Shown in pieces: positions 23,504-36,624 of a DNA stretch of 64,000 nt. Position 1 is the first letter of the stretch. Every line of letters starts with the position of its first letter. The notes under the pieces were generated by a model, which was given only the letters and a program-made list of their open reading frames with translations, searched no databases and had not been told where the DNA came from. Source of the DNA: Amphirosellinia nigrospora (lineage: Eukaryota; Ascomycota; Sordariomycetes; Xylariales; Xylariaceae); the NCBI GenBank assembly GCA_004123355.1, contig SCHM01000001.1, positions 3,960,001 through 4,024,000 on the forward strand. Reading direction: 5' to 3'. Both the position numbers and the translations under genes were made by a program.

Positions 23504-25434
23504 CAGGTTGATGAATAGATAGTAAGAAGGGGAGGAAAAGATTGAATGGTCGACACGCAATAAATAGAAATAAGTGAGCAGGCAACTATACGTTACCTGA
23601 GGCCCTGCGAGAATTGCTTGTTGCCAGGCAATATTCATCACTCAACAACTGTTGGCTGCAGACCCATCAAAGGCCACTCAATTATGCCTGAAGGGCTAGT
23701 TAGGCAACTATGGGTAGTTGTCAAGGCCCGATAACGTGTGTTTTAAAGCAATGCAGTGAAACTAGTGTTGCTACAGCTTGCTGCTGTTGATCCATGCCTA
23801 CCTAGTTCATTGTTGCTCTTCGAGACCAGCTTACACACAGAAACGCTACAACCATTCCTCCAAGAGAATGAGTGTGAAAGGGGTGCCTAAAATATTTCGA
23901 ATCCTGATCTCAACTCGGCTCGCATCCGCACATCAGATATACTCAATTGCCTAGGTAGGTTCTTGAGGGAAGATGATATTTGTTCAAAGATCCTATCACC
24001 TGAGAGGCGGATAGATATGTGATCAAAGGTATCCTTCTGATCCACAAGCGCCTCGTTTAGCAACCTAGCAACATCGAAAGACACTGGCTCAAATATTGCC
24101 ACTTACCTCAGTAGCAAGAACCTAACACTGTCTCCCAGTTGCCTGTTATGGTTGCCACAATTCGGTAACCCTTCAATAGCTTACTCCTGCACAATCATGA
24201 GCGACCACATACCTAACTTCTGTAGACCTCTTCTATGGAGGTAGCCGGCGCTACTATTGTAAGTAGGAGATTAAAATAGAGGGTTCTCAGGGCATTAAAG
24301 GACTATATATCTAGGTAACTTAGATATGAAAAGCAGTATGTTCTTCCAAGTTGTTCCATCCAAGGAGTTGGAATTACACAACCCTACTGCATGATTAATA
24401 CCTACCTAGGAGGTAGAATGGAAGGCACATATATACCTACAATAGGCACCTGCTCATCTTGAAGTGCACTGGGAGGTACTTACCTACGTTTAGATGCATG
24501 CTTAGGTATCTACCGTAGGTACCTGCCTTGTATATGTGCTCTGGAGATACTAGATCACCTCGGAGACGCGTCCTGGATAATAGTACTCGATGATTCACAC
24601 ATCCAACTTACTCCAATTTTTCCTAGCCTATCATAGGTGAGCCTGGCCACCGAGACCTAGAATATTATCATTGTTTTCAGTGTAGTGACCATCTCACCTT
24701 CTACGTCTACCGTCATCTCGGAGGCTCATTAATTTGTGTGTGACAAACTGTTGTTCAGTTGGACCAGTGTCTGCCTCCTTCTCTTCTGCTCGTCTGATCA
24801 TACATCCAAAAGGTATGCATAACCCCAAGCTTCTGTAGCACCATTGATATCAAGAGGTCCAGCTACCTACCTAGGTAAAAAATAGTACCTTCTCGACACT
24901 ATACATCCTGGTATTACGGGTATTCATGCCTGATGGATTGATCTTCTTATATAAGACTTCCAAGTTGTTCATGTTTTCGGCTAGAAAAGGAGATTGGGAG
25001 AGCACGCCTTGCTATCTTCAACAATTGTCGACCTGTTGCGTTGTAAGTGGTTAGAGTTAACTAGAGCATGCTACTACGGCCGGATAACTCTTGCTGTTTC
25101 GATTCACTCTCTGGCCTGTCATCATTCCTGCCGAATCACCAAGGGAATTGCCTCGTCGAAACGCTTATGCTAACGTGATTCGATGTAGGTATCGTAACCC
25201 ACGTAATCGCGTTAAAGGCAACGTACCTACCCACATAAGCAGTGACCGGACTGCTGGTCCTGTAAGTACCACCCCCATACCTGTCTTGTACCGAAAACCG
25301 AGGATGCAGCCAGTCACTTTTTTCCCCTAGGCATCTGGCGCTAGCTCAAGTATCTAGAGATAAAGATTATTAGCTTGCCTAGGAGCCACTTTGCCACAAC
25401 TTACTAACCCGTTAGGAAAGCGTTGTCCTCCACC
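23504..25434. other. intergenic, rich in CCTACCTAGG motifs
   Basis: Dense TACCTAGGTA/CCTACC motifs at about 23950, 24400, 24480-24530 and 24860. A minus ORF (23887-24102, 71 aa) has no recognisable domain. Near 25400-25415 the string TTACTAACCCGTTAG is an intron 3' end just before the next ATG, with a GTAAGTACC donor near 25263. The next gene therefore probably has a 5'-UTR intron. Confidence 0.5.
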
Positions 25435-27415
25435 ATGTTTCAGAAGTACCTGCAGGAGATGAACGGACAGTCACTTGATAAGAAGCCTGAACGTCAGGGT
25501 TCTAGTATCGTACTGCCACACCAAAGAACCGGTCTTATCAAGAAAGAGTCTGTGACCCAAACTCCAAACAACGTTCGCAATGGGCCGGTTGGAGATGTGG
25601 TCATACATAGAGATATCCCAGCCCCGATTCCAAATATTTCGAAGAACACCGAGTTGCTACATAGCAAGGAGCCATCACCTGAGCGTAATCGAGGACTAGC
25701 GGCGAGCCGTTGGAATGATCAAAGCTACCAAGGTACACCAAAGAGCGGGATCGGCTATTCTTCGGCTACCCCTAAACACCATAATCAAAAGCAGCAACGA
25801 GGAGCAGTCGAAACAGGAATTGTGACACCCTCTAGCAAGATTATCGATCAGAATAAATACTGGACGCCAGGTCAGGAACCTGTCTCCTCAGCGGGAAACA
25901 AAGTGGATGCTCCAAAGTCCGGACTCATTCCATCTAATAAGCAAGATGACAGTATCTGGGGTTCAGACCACCAGCCATCGGCAGCTATACCTGAGGTATC
26001 AGCTGCTAAAGCGGATCCAGGAGCTGACACAAAGATAAGCTCCTCCTCTCTCAGGTCGAAGTACCAAGCGAAGATGAATGGAAGGGTGATATCATCCCTG
26101 ACCCAAGAGGCGAATGGCCGACCGAATTAAGTACCTGGGACCAAGTCAAGCAAGACATGGCGAAACAGGAGTCCTTAGACAGGCTCTCGTTGCCCATTGA
26201 TACGTTTTCCACTGAAGGGGAAGATATCATTCCTCAGCACGCGACTAGTTTCATCGAAACTTGGATCATGGACACGCATCATGTATTCGCACATTTCCTG
26301 ACCCAAAATATAGAGCATCACGAGGACTGTGATGTCGATACCTTCAGTGGTGTTCTTATGAGTCCAGTGGAATATCCAAGGACAAAGCCAGGTGAGTTTG
26401 AAGCTTCTTGATGCATCTATCTACCCAGTGCCACTATTAACGGCATCGGCCAGAGGGATTAATGTCACGTAATCAAGCCCAAATGACGGCTGCAATCTTG
26501 ATGAAACAATTCGTAGCTGAAACAACACGCAAGCATCGAAAAAAACAAAAACAAGAGAAAGTTGTCACTGAAGCTCCAGAAGTGGAGGCTGAATCCGCGG
26601 TGGTGGAATGTCCCAATCCCAATGAGGTCCAGATCCCATGCCACCTTCGTCCTGCAATTGAATCAGATATCCAAGCCATTACAGCTATTTATAACCGTGA
26701 GATATCAGACGGTTACAAGGTGATGGATACTGAGCCCATCAGACCAGACGACTTCCATACGATTTACAATCAATGCCAGGCCGCAAAAATGCCGTTTTTT
26801 GTGGCTGTCGAAGGTTACCATGGACTGGTAGACACGCCATACCGAAGAATCATCGGTGTAGCTCTGGTTACTGCAGTTAATCGTGGGATATCAGGGTCTT
26901 ATGATACGCTTTCTAGGTGTGGGGGCAAACTACTGGTTATTGTTGAACCTGAATACCGTCGCAAGAAAGTCGGCACGGCACTGATTGATCTCGTCATAAC
27001 CAATTGCACGGGTTGGTATCTTCCAAAAGGGGGCTACGAATTCGTTAACAATACACATGATTGGATGTCGCACGAATTCGGAAACAGTCCTCGCAAATGG
27101 TGGTATCTTCAGATGGAAGTCATGATTCTTTCGGGTGTCAACGAAGAGGAAACCCGTAATGGGGAAGAGTTCAAGTGGATCTGGAACTTTCTTGAGGCCA
27201 AATTCAACATGATTTTAAAGCACTATGACGAGAAATGCTTCTACGAACCACGCCAAATGAACTGGCTTGATAAGCTTACCTTCCGTTGCATCTGTCGTAA
27301 ACTGGGGAGTGACAGCATCCCTCTATTTCGTACCGAATCGTTGCAACGTTGGCCTGACTTATTTGCGGAGAGTCTGTCATCTCTTTGTTGCAATATCCAA
27401 TTCGAGAGAATATGA
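25435..27415 (+). CDS. large GNAT-family N-acetyltransferase
   Basis: Three exons, 25435-25995, 26055-26391 and 26454-27415, join cleanly to 619 aa. The first ~190 residues are disordered and polar (Lys, Ser, Pro, Gln). A middle block (EWPTELSTWDQVKQDMAKQE, DTHHVFAHFLTQNIEHHEDC) is followed by a Lys-rich stretch. The GNAT domain begins at HLRPAIESDIQAITAIYNRE. Motif A is VEPEYRRKKVGTALIDLV with the R-x-x-G-x-A acetyl-CoA loop. Conserved HDWMSHEFGN and WWYLQMEV follow. Substrate is unknown; the domain order recalls filamentous-fungal-specific GNATs. Intron 1 (25996-26054) reads open in another frame, so a naive ORF call would end early at 26130. No frame disruption. Confidence 0.85.
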
Positions 27416-28044
27416 GAATGTGATAAGGAACGATATCAATTAATTGGCATGGTCTCAATCGTACTCTCAATCTCTCCTGTGGGATTAGCTACACGACGTA
27501 GGCTACTCGAACATGCTCGTTAGCTACATGTACCAGGAGATTGGTATGACATCCTCGAGTGCTCCTTTCGATCACCGTGTATTCTTGTCAAACCGGGAAG
27601 AGGAGATCGAAGGTGTCATGGAGATTGCACCGGTCGCTTGAGGTTCCAAGACAGAGTTTGCTTTGTGGTCCAACAAGTGTTTCCATTTGCGTTGAATATT
27701 GATGGGCGATCGCATACTCATATCAATGTATTAAGGAAGGATCGAAAAAAGGAAGACGAGGAGATAAAAGGAAAACATATTTGCGGCTTACGGGTCCTCA
27801 ACTAAATGTAGTGGTAAGAGGTGTGACCCGGGTTGACCTATCGTTTCCTCCCCACGAAGTGTAGAAATGCAACAAACTAGCTTGAAGCTACGTTTGTTGA
27901 CAAATATATCCATTTCCATGGGCGGAATGCGACTGGTCTCTTCGGTAGCTGAGTAGATTAACCCATGAATCGATGCCTTCGCCAATGCTTTCGTCTTGGT
28001 AGTATACACCGAGTCTGACGTCTATACTAGCCTAGGCCTTAACG
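27416..28044. other. intergenic, no gene seen
   Basis: 3' flank of the GNAT gene. Only short chance frames were seen. Confidence 0.5.
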
Positions 28045-28690
28045 TTACACCGGTGACTCTGACCTAAAGGAAACCTCAGTTTTGGCCAGCTTGTAGTGAG
28101 GATCTTTGAACAAGGGCTTGCTGTGACATTCACAATCTTCTATAGCGTCAATGTCTCCACTCCTTTGGTGGTCTAGGCGGAGGATCTCTGGCCCTATATT
28201 TGGGTTGCTTCTCTTTGATATGACTGTTTCGGGGGCGCAACGAAGACTAAGTAGTTGGAGGGTGCTGGCATAGGTTATCGACTTTTTGTCTCTGCTTCCA
28301 AGTTTTAGTATTAGCTGCTTCGCACTGTCCCAGGTATGTCTGAATTGACCGAGATTGAAAATCGCATGCTCAAACCCAATTAAAGGGCGGACTTTCATTC
28401 ACAAGTAACACTAACATGTGACTGAAACATCAAAATCTTGATAGCCCTTGTGGCCAGTGGAACTTCTGGGTAAGATGTTTGTGTGATTGGTATTGTACAA
28501 CATAATTACTATAGGACATGTGGAATCACGTTGTATGGGAATACGACAGGAAATTACGAAAGTATCTTCCTGGGCTTGCAGCACTCGTAAACTTCGACAT
28601 CGCTGCAGATCGCCGCGCAGCATCTCAATTGCGGAGAGTTTTCTTATTAGAGATGTATAATATGTGTCTGGTGGCATCGACGATGAGTCG
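28045..28690 (-). CDS. unrecognised minus-strand ORF pair, possibly one spliced or decayed gene
   Basis: Two adjacent open frames (28677-28411, 88 aa; 28398-28045, 117 aa) have protein-like composition: YYTSLIRKLSAIEMLRGDLQRC in the first and FEHAIFNLGQFRHTWDSAKQL in the second. The gap between them is only a few bases, so either a frame slip or a short intron could join them. I recognise no domain. They could be the tail of an older gene whose N-terminal half is gone, because a further open frame lies just upstream (28892-28647). Confidence 0.3.
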
Positions 28691-31600
28691 TTCCTAACCT
28701 CTCCGTAAGTATGGGATTAACGATCATATCAGAATCGTGGAAGAGCCCTTTGTATGATCGCACAGAATTTCCCAGCAGGCTTTGTTTTCTTTTTAAAATT
28801 CGATGATATGCGCACGGGCAAGGTGAAGATGACGATGGAAATCCCTTAATATGGGTAGCGCTATAATGTGATCGTCGAGTATACCCGGGCAAAGTAACAC
28901 CCAGGCGAGACAGATAGTGAGGATGGTAGCATCTGAAGATTTCGAGATATGTCTTTACTATATGCCTATGCTGCGCATTGAGTTAGTCTAAACACGGATG
29001 GGGGTGTTAAGATTGCTGTGATCATATTAGTTATCATAGTAGGACGTGCAAGTTTGTGGCTCGTGGAACGATGGTGACTTTATAAGAAGAGGGCTACCTC
29101 TTCTGGTTTCTTCACGTATCTATAAGTCTTTATAGTCGCGATATTATGCCAGTTATAGTTGGCGCAGTCGGCACTAAGATGAGAATGCGGTGCCACATGA
29201 AAGTCCGGAAGGCTCAGCTAGCCTAGTGGCAACTCGACGACGGAGCCTCTGAAGTGATGCACACCTAATCGCAAATCGCAGGGGCTGGTATGTAAGGTAA
29301 AGCTCCTAACATATTGTTACTAATTATATCAGATACTCCGCATCCTAGCCCCGGAAAGTGCCTAAGGTTAGTCTTCGCCTTTCACCTCACCCGAGTGCCG
29401 CGCAGCGGCTGCTCTGTAGTTTCGTCGAGCTTGGAGTTCGGACACCAACCGCGAATATAGTCAAGTTACTCCCCGTCCTCATTGACGTTTTATAGCACCA
29501 AAGCGGATCGGAAAAGAGCCGTGTCAAGATTGGCAGGGGCAAAGGACCTAATGAGCCTGCTATAGATGATATCAAAGAAACAGAGGCTTTAAAGACCTCG
29601 TGTTGACATGTTGGGATTCATGCGACAATGAATAGTCGATCGAACGGATCGGTGCCAGCTAGCTATATAGTTAACAGGGAGAAATATCTCCCGCTTCGAT
29701 AAGTAAAAAAGGTTTACTTTCTAGTCAGAGCCCACTACGACCCTAGTAAGTTCGAAATACCGCAGGCTTCGACATAGAAAAGGACGAGGGATAACTAATC
29801 AGCTCCTCACATGGATTCAATCACTCATTGTGTCTATACTGTGGAAATCAGTGGATCCAGTCCCATAACCAGTGACTCGGCGTGTCTGAGGCTTGCTTGT
29901 TTCAAAGTCAACGTCGTTTACCTCGGAAGTAACATCGAGACTTGGGTGCCAGATACAGCTTATGCCACGGTAACTGGGGCTCTTCAGACTTCGGGTACTA
30001 AGATAAATACCCGGCGGCGGGCTGGGTCAAATCGGAACCGGCACACCTCTGGATCGGGCGCTGTGGCTTTGGGTATACCTATCGTAGGAGGTGATTGTTA
30101 TAGATTTATCATCTGTTGAGAATTGGCGGGACGACACACACGAGGTTAAAGCAAGCGCTTGGTGGATGGTAAATCGAAAAGAGGTGGGTCAGCTGTCGAA
30201 ACTTGGCACAGGCACAACTGACAGATCATGAGTCGGGTGCTGCAGGTGGCCTTGTGCCATGAATCAGTTGAAAATCTTGGGCGTGTGACCATCGTCAACT
30301 CTCAACTAGGTACCTAGTGAATGAAGATCTGGGAGATAGGAGATTGTTGTTTGTTATCTTGATAAGGGTTCCATGCTGTACGGCGGGAAGGTTTTTTTAC
30401 CGGATAAGAAGTCTATCAGATGGGCAACTCGTGCCAGTGAGCTCGGCAATGCCCTGAGAGTTTGCCGTTGATTGCCCTACAAGTTTCTTGATATGAGAGA
30501 GCATTACTGAGTAAAGTAGGTACCAAGGGTAAGTAGGTAGATAAAAGATAATCGGTGTCGGCTAGACTATTCCAAGTTGGTTAAAATGTAACTATACCTA
30601 TTAGCTAGACTAGAATCTAGCCAATAAAAGTGCTAATTAGAACAGCGGGCGAACGCGGCTATCGGAATATGTACGAAGGGCCTTTTAGTCTCCCTTACAG
30701 TCGCAGGAGGATCAAATCGGCGCATGGGATCCCGGTAGTACTAGTATACAGTAGTGTCGCACGCTATATGAATGAAGGGGAAGGTCAACCCGCCAAAGCA
30801 AACTGCTCGTTTGTCTGCCTGTTCGGTGAAATCTAGTGGGTCTGTTTAGAAGTTCTTCAGAACCCGTCTACTGTACCGTGTAAGACATAGATAAGTGTAC
30901 CCGGTCCTGCCCGGTAGTGAGAGTTTGACAGAGTGCCTTGTCGGCTGAGTGAAATTCTCGAGTATACCTGGGTAGCTTAGCAATGACATCCCAACGATCC
31001 TAGGTGTGTGTCTTACTATATAGTTCGCGTACGCCTGATGCGTGCAGCCAGCGATACGCATATGCAACCTGGTCGGTTTAACATAGTCGCGATGCAGACG
31101 TAGTCTTGTGAAAATGCTTCGCCCGTGTCGGCATGTTTCTGGTGCCACGAAAATCGATCATCCAGCACCTCCCGATACCACATGGGTTGACGATCTATGT
31201 CTATTCCACTCGCTGTGGCTCAAGGTGTGGGTTTACTAGTGAAAGGCGGGGGCGTTGGGGAGGGGCAGTGAGACCACCCATAGGTATCCACTGAGGGGTA
31301 GTGGTTGGCATGTTTATAGTGGCTGTTCGGCGGGCTGGACCCTGAAGGCATGGGTAGACTGGGCCCTGGACAGGGGGCAATAGCAACTGGGCTGCAGTTC
31401 CGTTTGACTGCGGTCTCCACTCCTCTTGGTTAATATGGCGTGATAAGGATGATAAGAAACTGATCTAAAGTGATCCCTGGTGGGCGTTATGGGGGGGTGC
31501 TCGAAAGGGTTCACATGGGCAAGTCAGCTTCGCTTTACTATCCATCTTTGAGACATAGGCATTTTCCATTTGTTGAAACGAAATGTTGGTGTGGCCATCC

Positions 31601-32500
31601 CTCGTTTGTCGCTTTACCTACTCTCAACACTTAAGACCATTGACGAGCCAACAAGGTGGATTGACACGGAGCCACGTCTTGTTATTCATCTACTTGTACT
31701 GGTAAACCTAAACCACCTAAACCTAAACCTTTTCCCGAAGTGCTCGGGGATAGACCTGGCGTCGCCCCAGCTTCAACCGGGACTTATCGCGTTACCCAGA
31801 GCCGCTATACGAAACCTTTAGTCTTTGTTTCTGCTGCGCCCTTGTTTGCTCGTATCTTGCACGAGTCACTGCCGGATTACCGGACTACTTGGCCACTGGA
31901 CGACACTATATTACTTACTGCAAGGTATGCTTACTAGATAGAAAGAAAGAAGACCGGCTTGGGGTTTTGCACAACCGTACGCCGCATCCCAGGCTGACCC
32001 GTCGCCCCTCATAGGCTGAGAACATTCGAGGCTCTTTGCCCAACGGGATCAGCGAAGGGCACGAACCACCGACCGACCGAGCTTGACTCGTTTCGAACAT
32101 AATAAGCAGACACTGTCTGGCCCAGTCTAATCCACCGGTGGCCAAAGTGAAATCGCTTTGTCCATTCGTTCCAGTCCTCGGCTCTTCTCTTCACTTTGAG
32201 CTTTCAATCTAATATCTACCTCCCTCACTACCGTCGGCCGGTGTTGAGCCACGGCACAGTCACGCACTCGTTTTTCACGCCTATCCTTTCCGCTTTCCCT
32301 TTCTTTGTTTCGAAGTGGGTGAGAAGGCCATGCATAGGTGACCTTTCCAGGCACGATACCGCCATAAACCCACGGCATACGAATTGTTACGCTCTGGCCC
32401 ACGATACCGCACGCTGGTATAGCGTTCCTCTCCGTCCCTCCATCCATCCATCTCTCCGTCGCTTCTCTCTATCTTTCGTTTCTAGAGACGGCCGAGCGAG
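28691..32500. other. gene-poor stretch of 3.8 kb
   Basis: No domain-bearing ORF. Short frames (29811-30119 plus; 31314-31514 minus) are compositionally odd and probably chance. CTAGGTACCTAG occurs near 30308. The pyrimidine-rich last 100 bp (CCATCCATCCATCTCTCCG near 32440) is the likely leader of the F-box gene. Confidence 0.5.
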
Positions 32501-34509
32501 ATGGCTCCTATAGCGCCGGATGTCTCGATTGAGGCCATTTCTCCCTTAGCTCCAACCAACGAACTCACGCCGCCATCCGAGAACGCATCCAAAGATAGGC
32601 TTCGCCAAAGGCTGCTTTGTGGGATACAGCGCATGTCATCGTCGCCAGCCCTGCCTCACGTTGGTCGCTCTCGTTCGTCTAGTGCACCGTACGGAGTCCG
32701 ACCCAACCTGTCCTGTGCGAGCCTTGCGCCAACTGCCTCGGGTAGTCTCACGCCGGGCTACTTTTCCAGTGGCCATGGATCGCTTGTGAGCACGCCAGGT
32801 CTCGAGATACCACCAATTAATGGCGGTGAAGCTCCTTTAGCACCCCGTAAGACGACCAATATCCCCGCTGCTGCTCTTGTCCAACTACGGCTTGTCTGCC
32901 TGCCGACGTTACGGTTTCGCGACCAAAGTCCCGCAAATGTCTCTACGATTTCTGGTCTGCCATGCCATCTGAAATCAGAATTTTAATATTCTCCCACTTG
33001 AGACCGAAGGATCTTGTTCGTGCGTCGCGCGTGAGCAGGGAGTTCCATAAATTCTGCTTTGATGGCCAGCTTTGGACTTGTTTCGATACTTCCGAGTTCT
33101 ATAGTCAGATACCGGTAGAATCCTTGGCTAAAATTATTGTCTCGGCGGGACCCTTCATTAAAAATCTTAACCTCCGGGGCTGTCTTCAGATTGAGCACTA
33201 CCAGCGTGCTGACGTTCTCGTTGCGGCCTGCAAGAATTTGGTCAACGCTTCATTGGAGGGCTGTCGAAATTTCCAACGATCAACCCTTCATGATCTCATC
33301 AGATCGAACAACAGACTTGTCAACTTGAACCTGACAGGCATGTCGGCTGTGACCAATAGCACGTGCAAGATCATATCCCAACATTGCCCCCAGTTGGAGA
33401 CTCTCAATGTGTCTTGGTGCAAATTTATGGACGCTAAAGGAGTCAAGATATTGGTTTTGGGGTGTCCCAAACTAACGGACTTGCGGGCTAGTGAGATCAA
33501 AGGCTTCAACAATTTTGAAGTCGCCAAAGCCATTTTCAAGACCAACAATCTTCGACGTCTAATTTTAAGTGGTTGTGACGATCTAACCGACGATATCCTT
33601 AAGACCATGATCCACGGGTTACATCCTGAAATTGATATCCTGACTGACGAACCACTTGTCCCACCTCGGAAACTTCGACACTTGGACTTAAGCCGTTGTT
33701 CACAATTGACAGATCGGGGTGTCAAGGCTCTCGGTCGTCTTGTACCCCATCTTCAAGGCCTACAACTCAATGGGTGCAGTGAGTTGACCGACACGGCTCT
33801 TGAATCGATTATCGCCTCTACTCCTCATCTTACTCATTTAGAGCTCGAGGATCTCCCAGAGCTCACCAATGACTTCTTCTCCAAACATGTTGCTAAAGCA
33901 CCGTGTGCCTCAAAGCTACAGCATCTTTCTGTGAGCTACTGCGAGAATATTGGCAATGCTGGCATGTTGCCTGTCATGAAGAATTGTGTCAGTCTCCAAA
34001 GCGTGGACATGGATAACACACGAATCGGCGACCTTGTTCTCGCCGAGGCTGCTTCCATGGTCGTTTCTCGAGCAACTCGTACATCAGTCCGCGGACAATG
34101 CCCTCACGTGGGGCTCAAGCTCGTGGTTTATGACTGCAGCTTAATCACTTGGACGGGAATTCGCGAAATTCTGTCTTGGAATGCCGAGGTTCGTCACACA
34201 TCCGGTCAAATAACGTATCCTACCGAGGTCATCGGTCTCAAATGCTACGTTGGTTGGCAACAGACAGTAGAGCAGCACACGCAGCGTGTCTTGAAGGGCG
34301 ATTTCGTTGCGGCGGCAAGGCTGGAAAGGAAATGGGCAGATTATATGCAAGCGGTAGAAGAAGCAGGTGCTAGAGGTGCCGGTCATCGTCGTCGGAGACG
34401 CCGGGCTAGGGAAGCTCAATTGCTCCACGCAAACGAGGAAGAGGAAGGCGTCGGTGGGTTCGGACGTCGGAGAGCGAGGACAATGGCAGCATCCTGCGCT
34501 ATTATGTGA
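32501..34509 (+). CDS. F-box / leucine-rich-repeat protein (one apparent frameshift)
   Basis: Single exon of about 669 aa. Residues 1-130 are disordered (SISPLAP-type, Ser/Pro/Arg-rich) and end at PPINGGEAPLAPRKTTNIPA. The F-box follows (DFWSAMPSEIRILIFSHL, then DLVRASRVSREFHKFC). Next come about eight AMN1/GRR1-type cysteine-containing LRRs, e.g. NLNLRGCLQIEHYQ, LNVSWCKFMDAKGV, LDLSRCSQLTDRGV, LQLNGCSELTDTAL and LSVSYCENIGNAG. The end is a basic RRRRRRAREAQ stretch and SCAIM, a possible CaaX box. The family acts as the substrate adaptor of SCF ubiquitin ligases. Near 32898 one base is missing between AALVQL and LPADVTVS, so as written there are two overlapping ORFs. Confidence 0.88.
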
Positions 34510-36624
34510 TGAAGAGATGTTAATACGCCCATATACTTGCCGCTCTTGTGCGACAGGATCGCAAATTTTCCCAAGAAGCGTGTCTTATGACCATGGTCTG
34601 GAGTTCTAGAATACAGGTGTTGGGATGTCTCTTAACTTAGTGCTCGGGTTTTATGGGGTCACCCTTTCGGGTACCGGGTTTCGGCGGAAATGGGTAGACG
34701 TTCTGGGAATTAGATTGCCCGAATTTTTATACAATGCTGGAATGCATACTGTACATTGTGTGGCCATGGTCCATCGTTTAGTTCGCTCTGCAAAGAACTC
34801 GAATTTACACATGTCTTATATCTATCTAACTATTTGAACCTGCCATTACACCAACTTAAGCACGTAGATCCGGTGTATCAGTACATAAACTTGACCTTAT
34901 CACTCCTATCAACAAATTCTAATTTGGACTTGATTGCCTAGGTTCATCTACATTCATATGCAATCGGTGGATTTGAGGGCTCTAGAACTAGGTCTCCTAC
35001 GCGTGGTCTATGACGCCGCCAACCCAAACGGGCACCAAGGATGAGGAAACCTAGCCAACCCGGCACGATGCGCGTTGTCAGAACTAGAAGTCGATATTTT
35101 AGTTGGCGTTAATGTTGTAACCCAATTTTCTACGCCAGGCACTTGGGCTGTCTATGAATAGCTAGGTAGGTATTCATTCGAACTTGGCCCAATCCTAGGG
35201 AATACACACAAGGCTAGCTGTATCTTCTTTTTAACAATGGCACTTTAAAAAATAGTAAAGAATAGTTCCCAAACTATTTTCAGATAGTTTTCTGCCTCAA
35301 GTCGCTTTTCAAAAGGCGCGAATGAGTTATATTAGACACTCACGTCACTTGAGGTTGGTAATAAACACTTGTTGTTGCGCGAAGATTTTTAAACCCGCCT
35401 TCATCGACTATAATCACACTGGAAAGGGGGTCGAGCTTCATATTGTGTTTGGCGTACCCTAGCCGATGTGACTACCGAATTAAATACGAAGGTCTCTAGA
35501 TTTAGTGTGGTAGATATTCTCTATGATGTATATGGTGTTTTATCGTTGCTCGTCAGACATTGCAAAAGGGGCGTTGGGGGATATCAGAGTCATGGCGCAG
35601 GTGATACTCATGAGATGTTCATCGAAGAGTTACTAGCATGAACTGATACCGTAGAACTACGAGTATATATGATCCGTCGCCGAAGGGTGGACTAGATAAA
35701 CTCGTAGAATACTGGCTTCGTTTGTTGAATGTCTAACAAGTCATTATCTAGATGTTTCATATAAGTCTAAAGGAGGTATCGTCCATACTCGACTACAACG
35801 TATTATGGCCCTCAGTATTCTAACTAAGCCAATATCAAATTTACTCGACATGAGACAAGACTGTTGGGTGGCCATCTCAGTAACCTCAGCCTCCTCACGT
35901 CGCAGTCCTTCCTAGCTTATTTTCATTTATGCTCTCCGCATGTTGAAAATAATGTGATAATAGTGAAAGCCGTTAGTTTCATCATACACTCTTTAGAGCA
36001 GTTACATATATGCGGGTGTGAGTGTGAGCGTATAATTCTAATCTATGAACGTGCCGAGAAAGGAGGCTTACACAGCTACTAGATTCCTGATGTAAAGGCT
36101 GGCTAGCATTACCATATTTTGAAGCTTCAGATCTCCTCGGCGGAGTAACCCAGTTATCCTCGATACCAACGAGCAATGATCGGAAAAGAAGACGCGGCCC
36201 GCGTTGCATCAGCTCCGTTGGTGCTGCATCTGAGAAGCTTTACGCGCGCTTGGCTAGTTGTCTCGGCAGTCTGACCGCATGCCTAGCGTCGCTGTATAGC
36301 CCCGAATCAATAGAGCTTCCCCAAACAGTCAACTCATTGACGCCCAACAAATTCCTCCCCGCCTTACCTCTTCCTGGACTGATCTGCCAGAGGTCCCGTG
36401 AGGCAGTCCGGTAGTTGGTATGCGTTGTTGATGCCCCCGGCATTCCCTTTAGATGGGCTTGATGCGGGGGCATCGTCCTCTCTCCTGGGTGTTGGCTGTG
36501 AAATATTCGTTACTCGAACACGGTCAATTGTTATACCCAGCCGGCTTCGTGTTGGTCCCTTAGTATACGATAGTACGGTGATTGAACGAATCACTGGGTA
36601 TCGCTAGACTCTGCAATAGTGACA
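34510..36624. other. intergenic, no gene seen
   Basis: Only short frames. Includes AT-rich sequence and a TAGCTAGGTAGG motif near 35160. Confidence 0.55.

Noticed and set aside
26100-26130. Early stop in the GNAT gene suggesting a short 235 aa protein
   Set aside because: An intron at 25996-26054 with standard ends moves the reading into the frame that continues to 26391, so this stop is not used.
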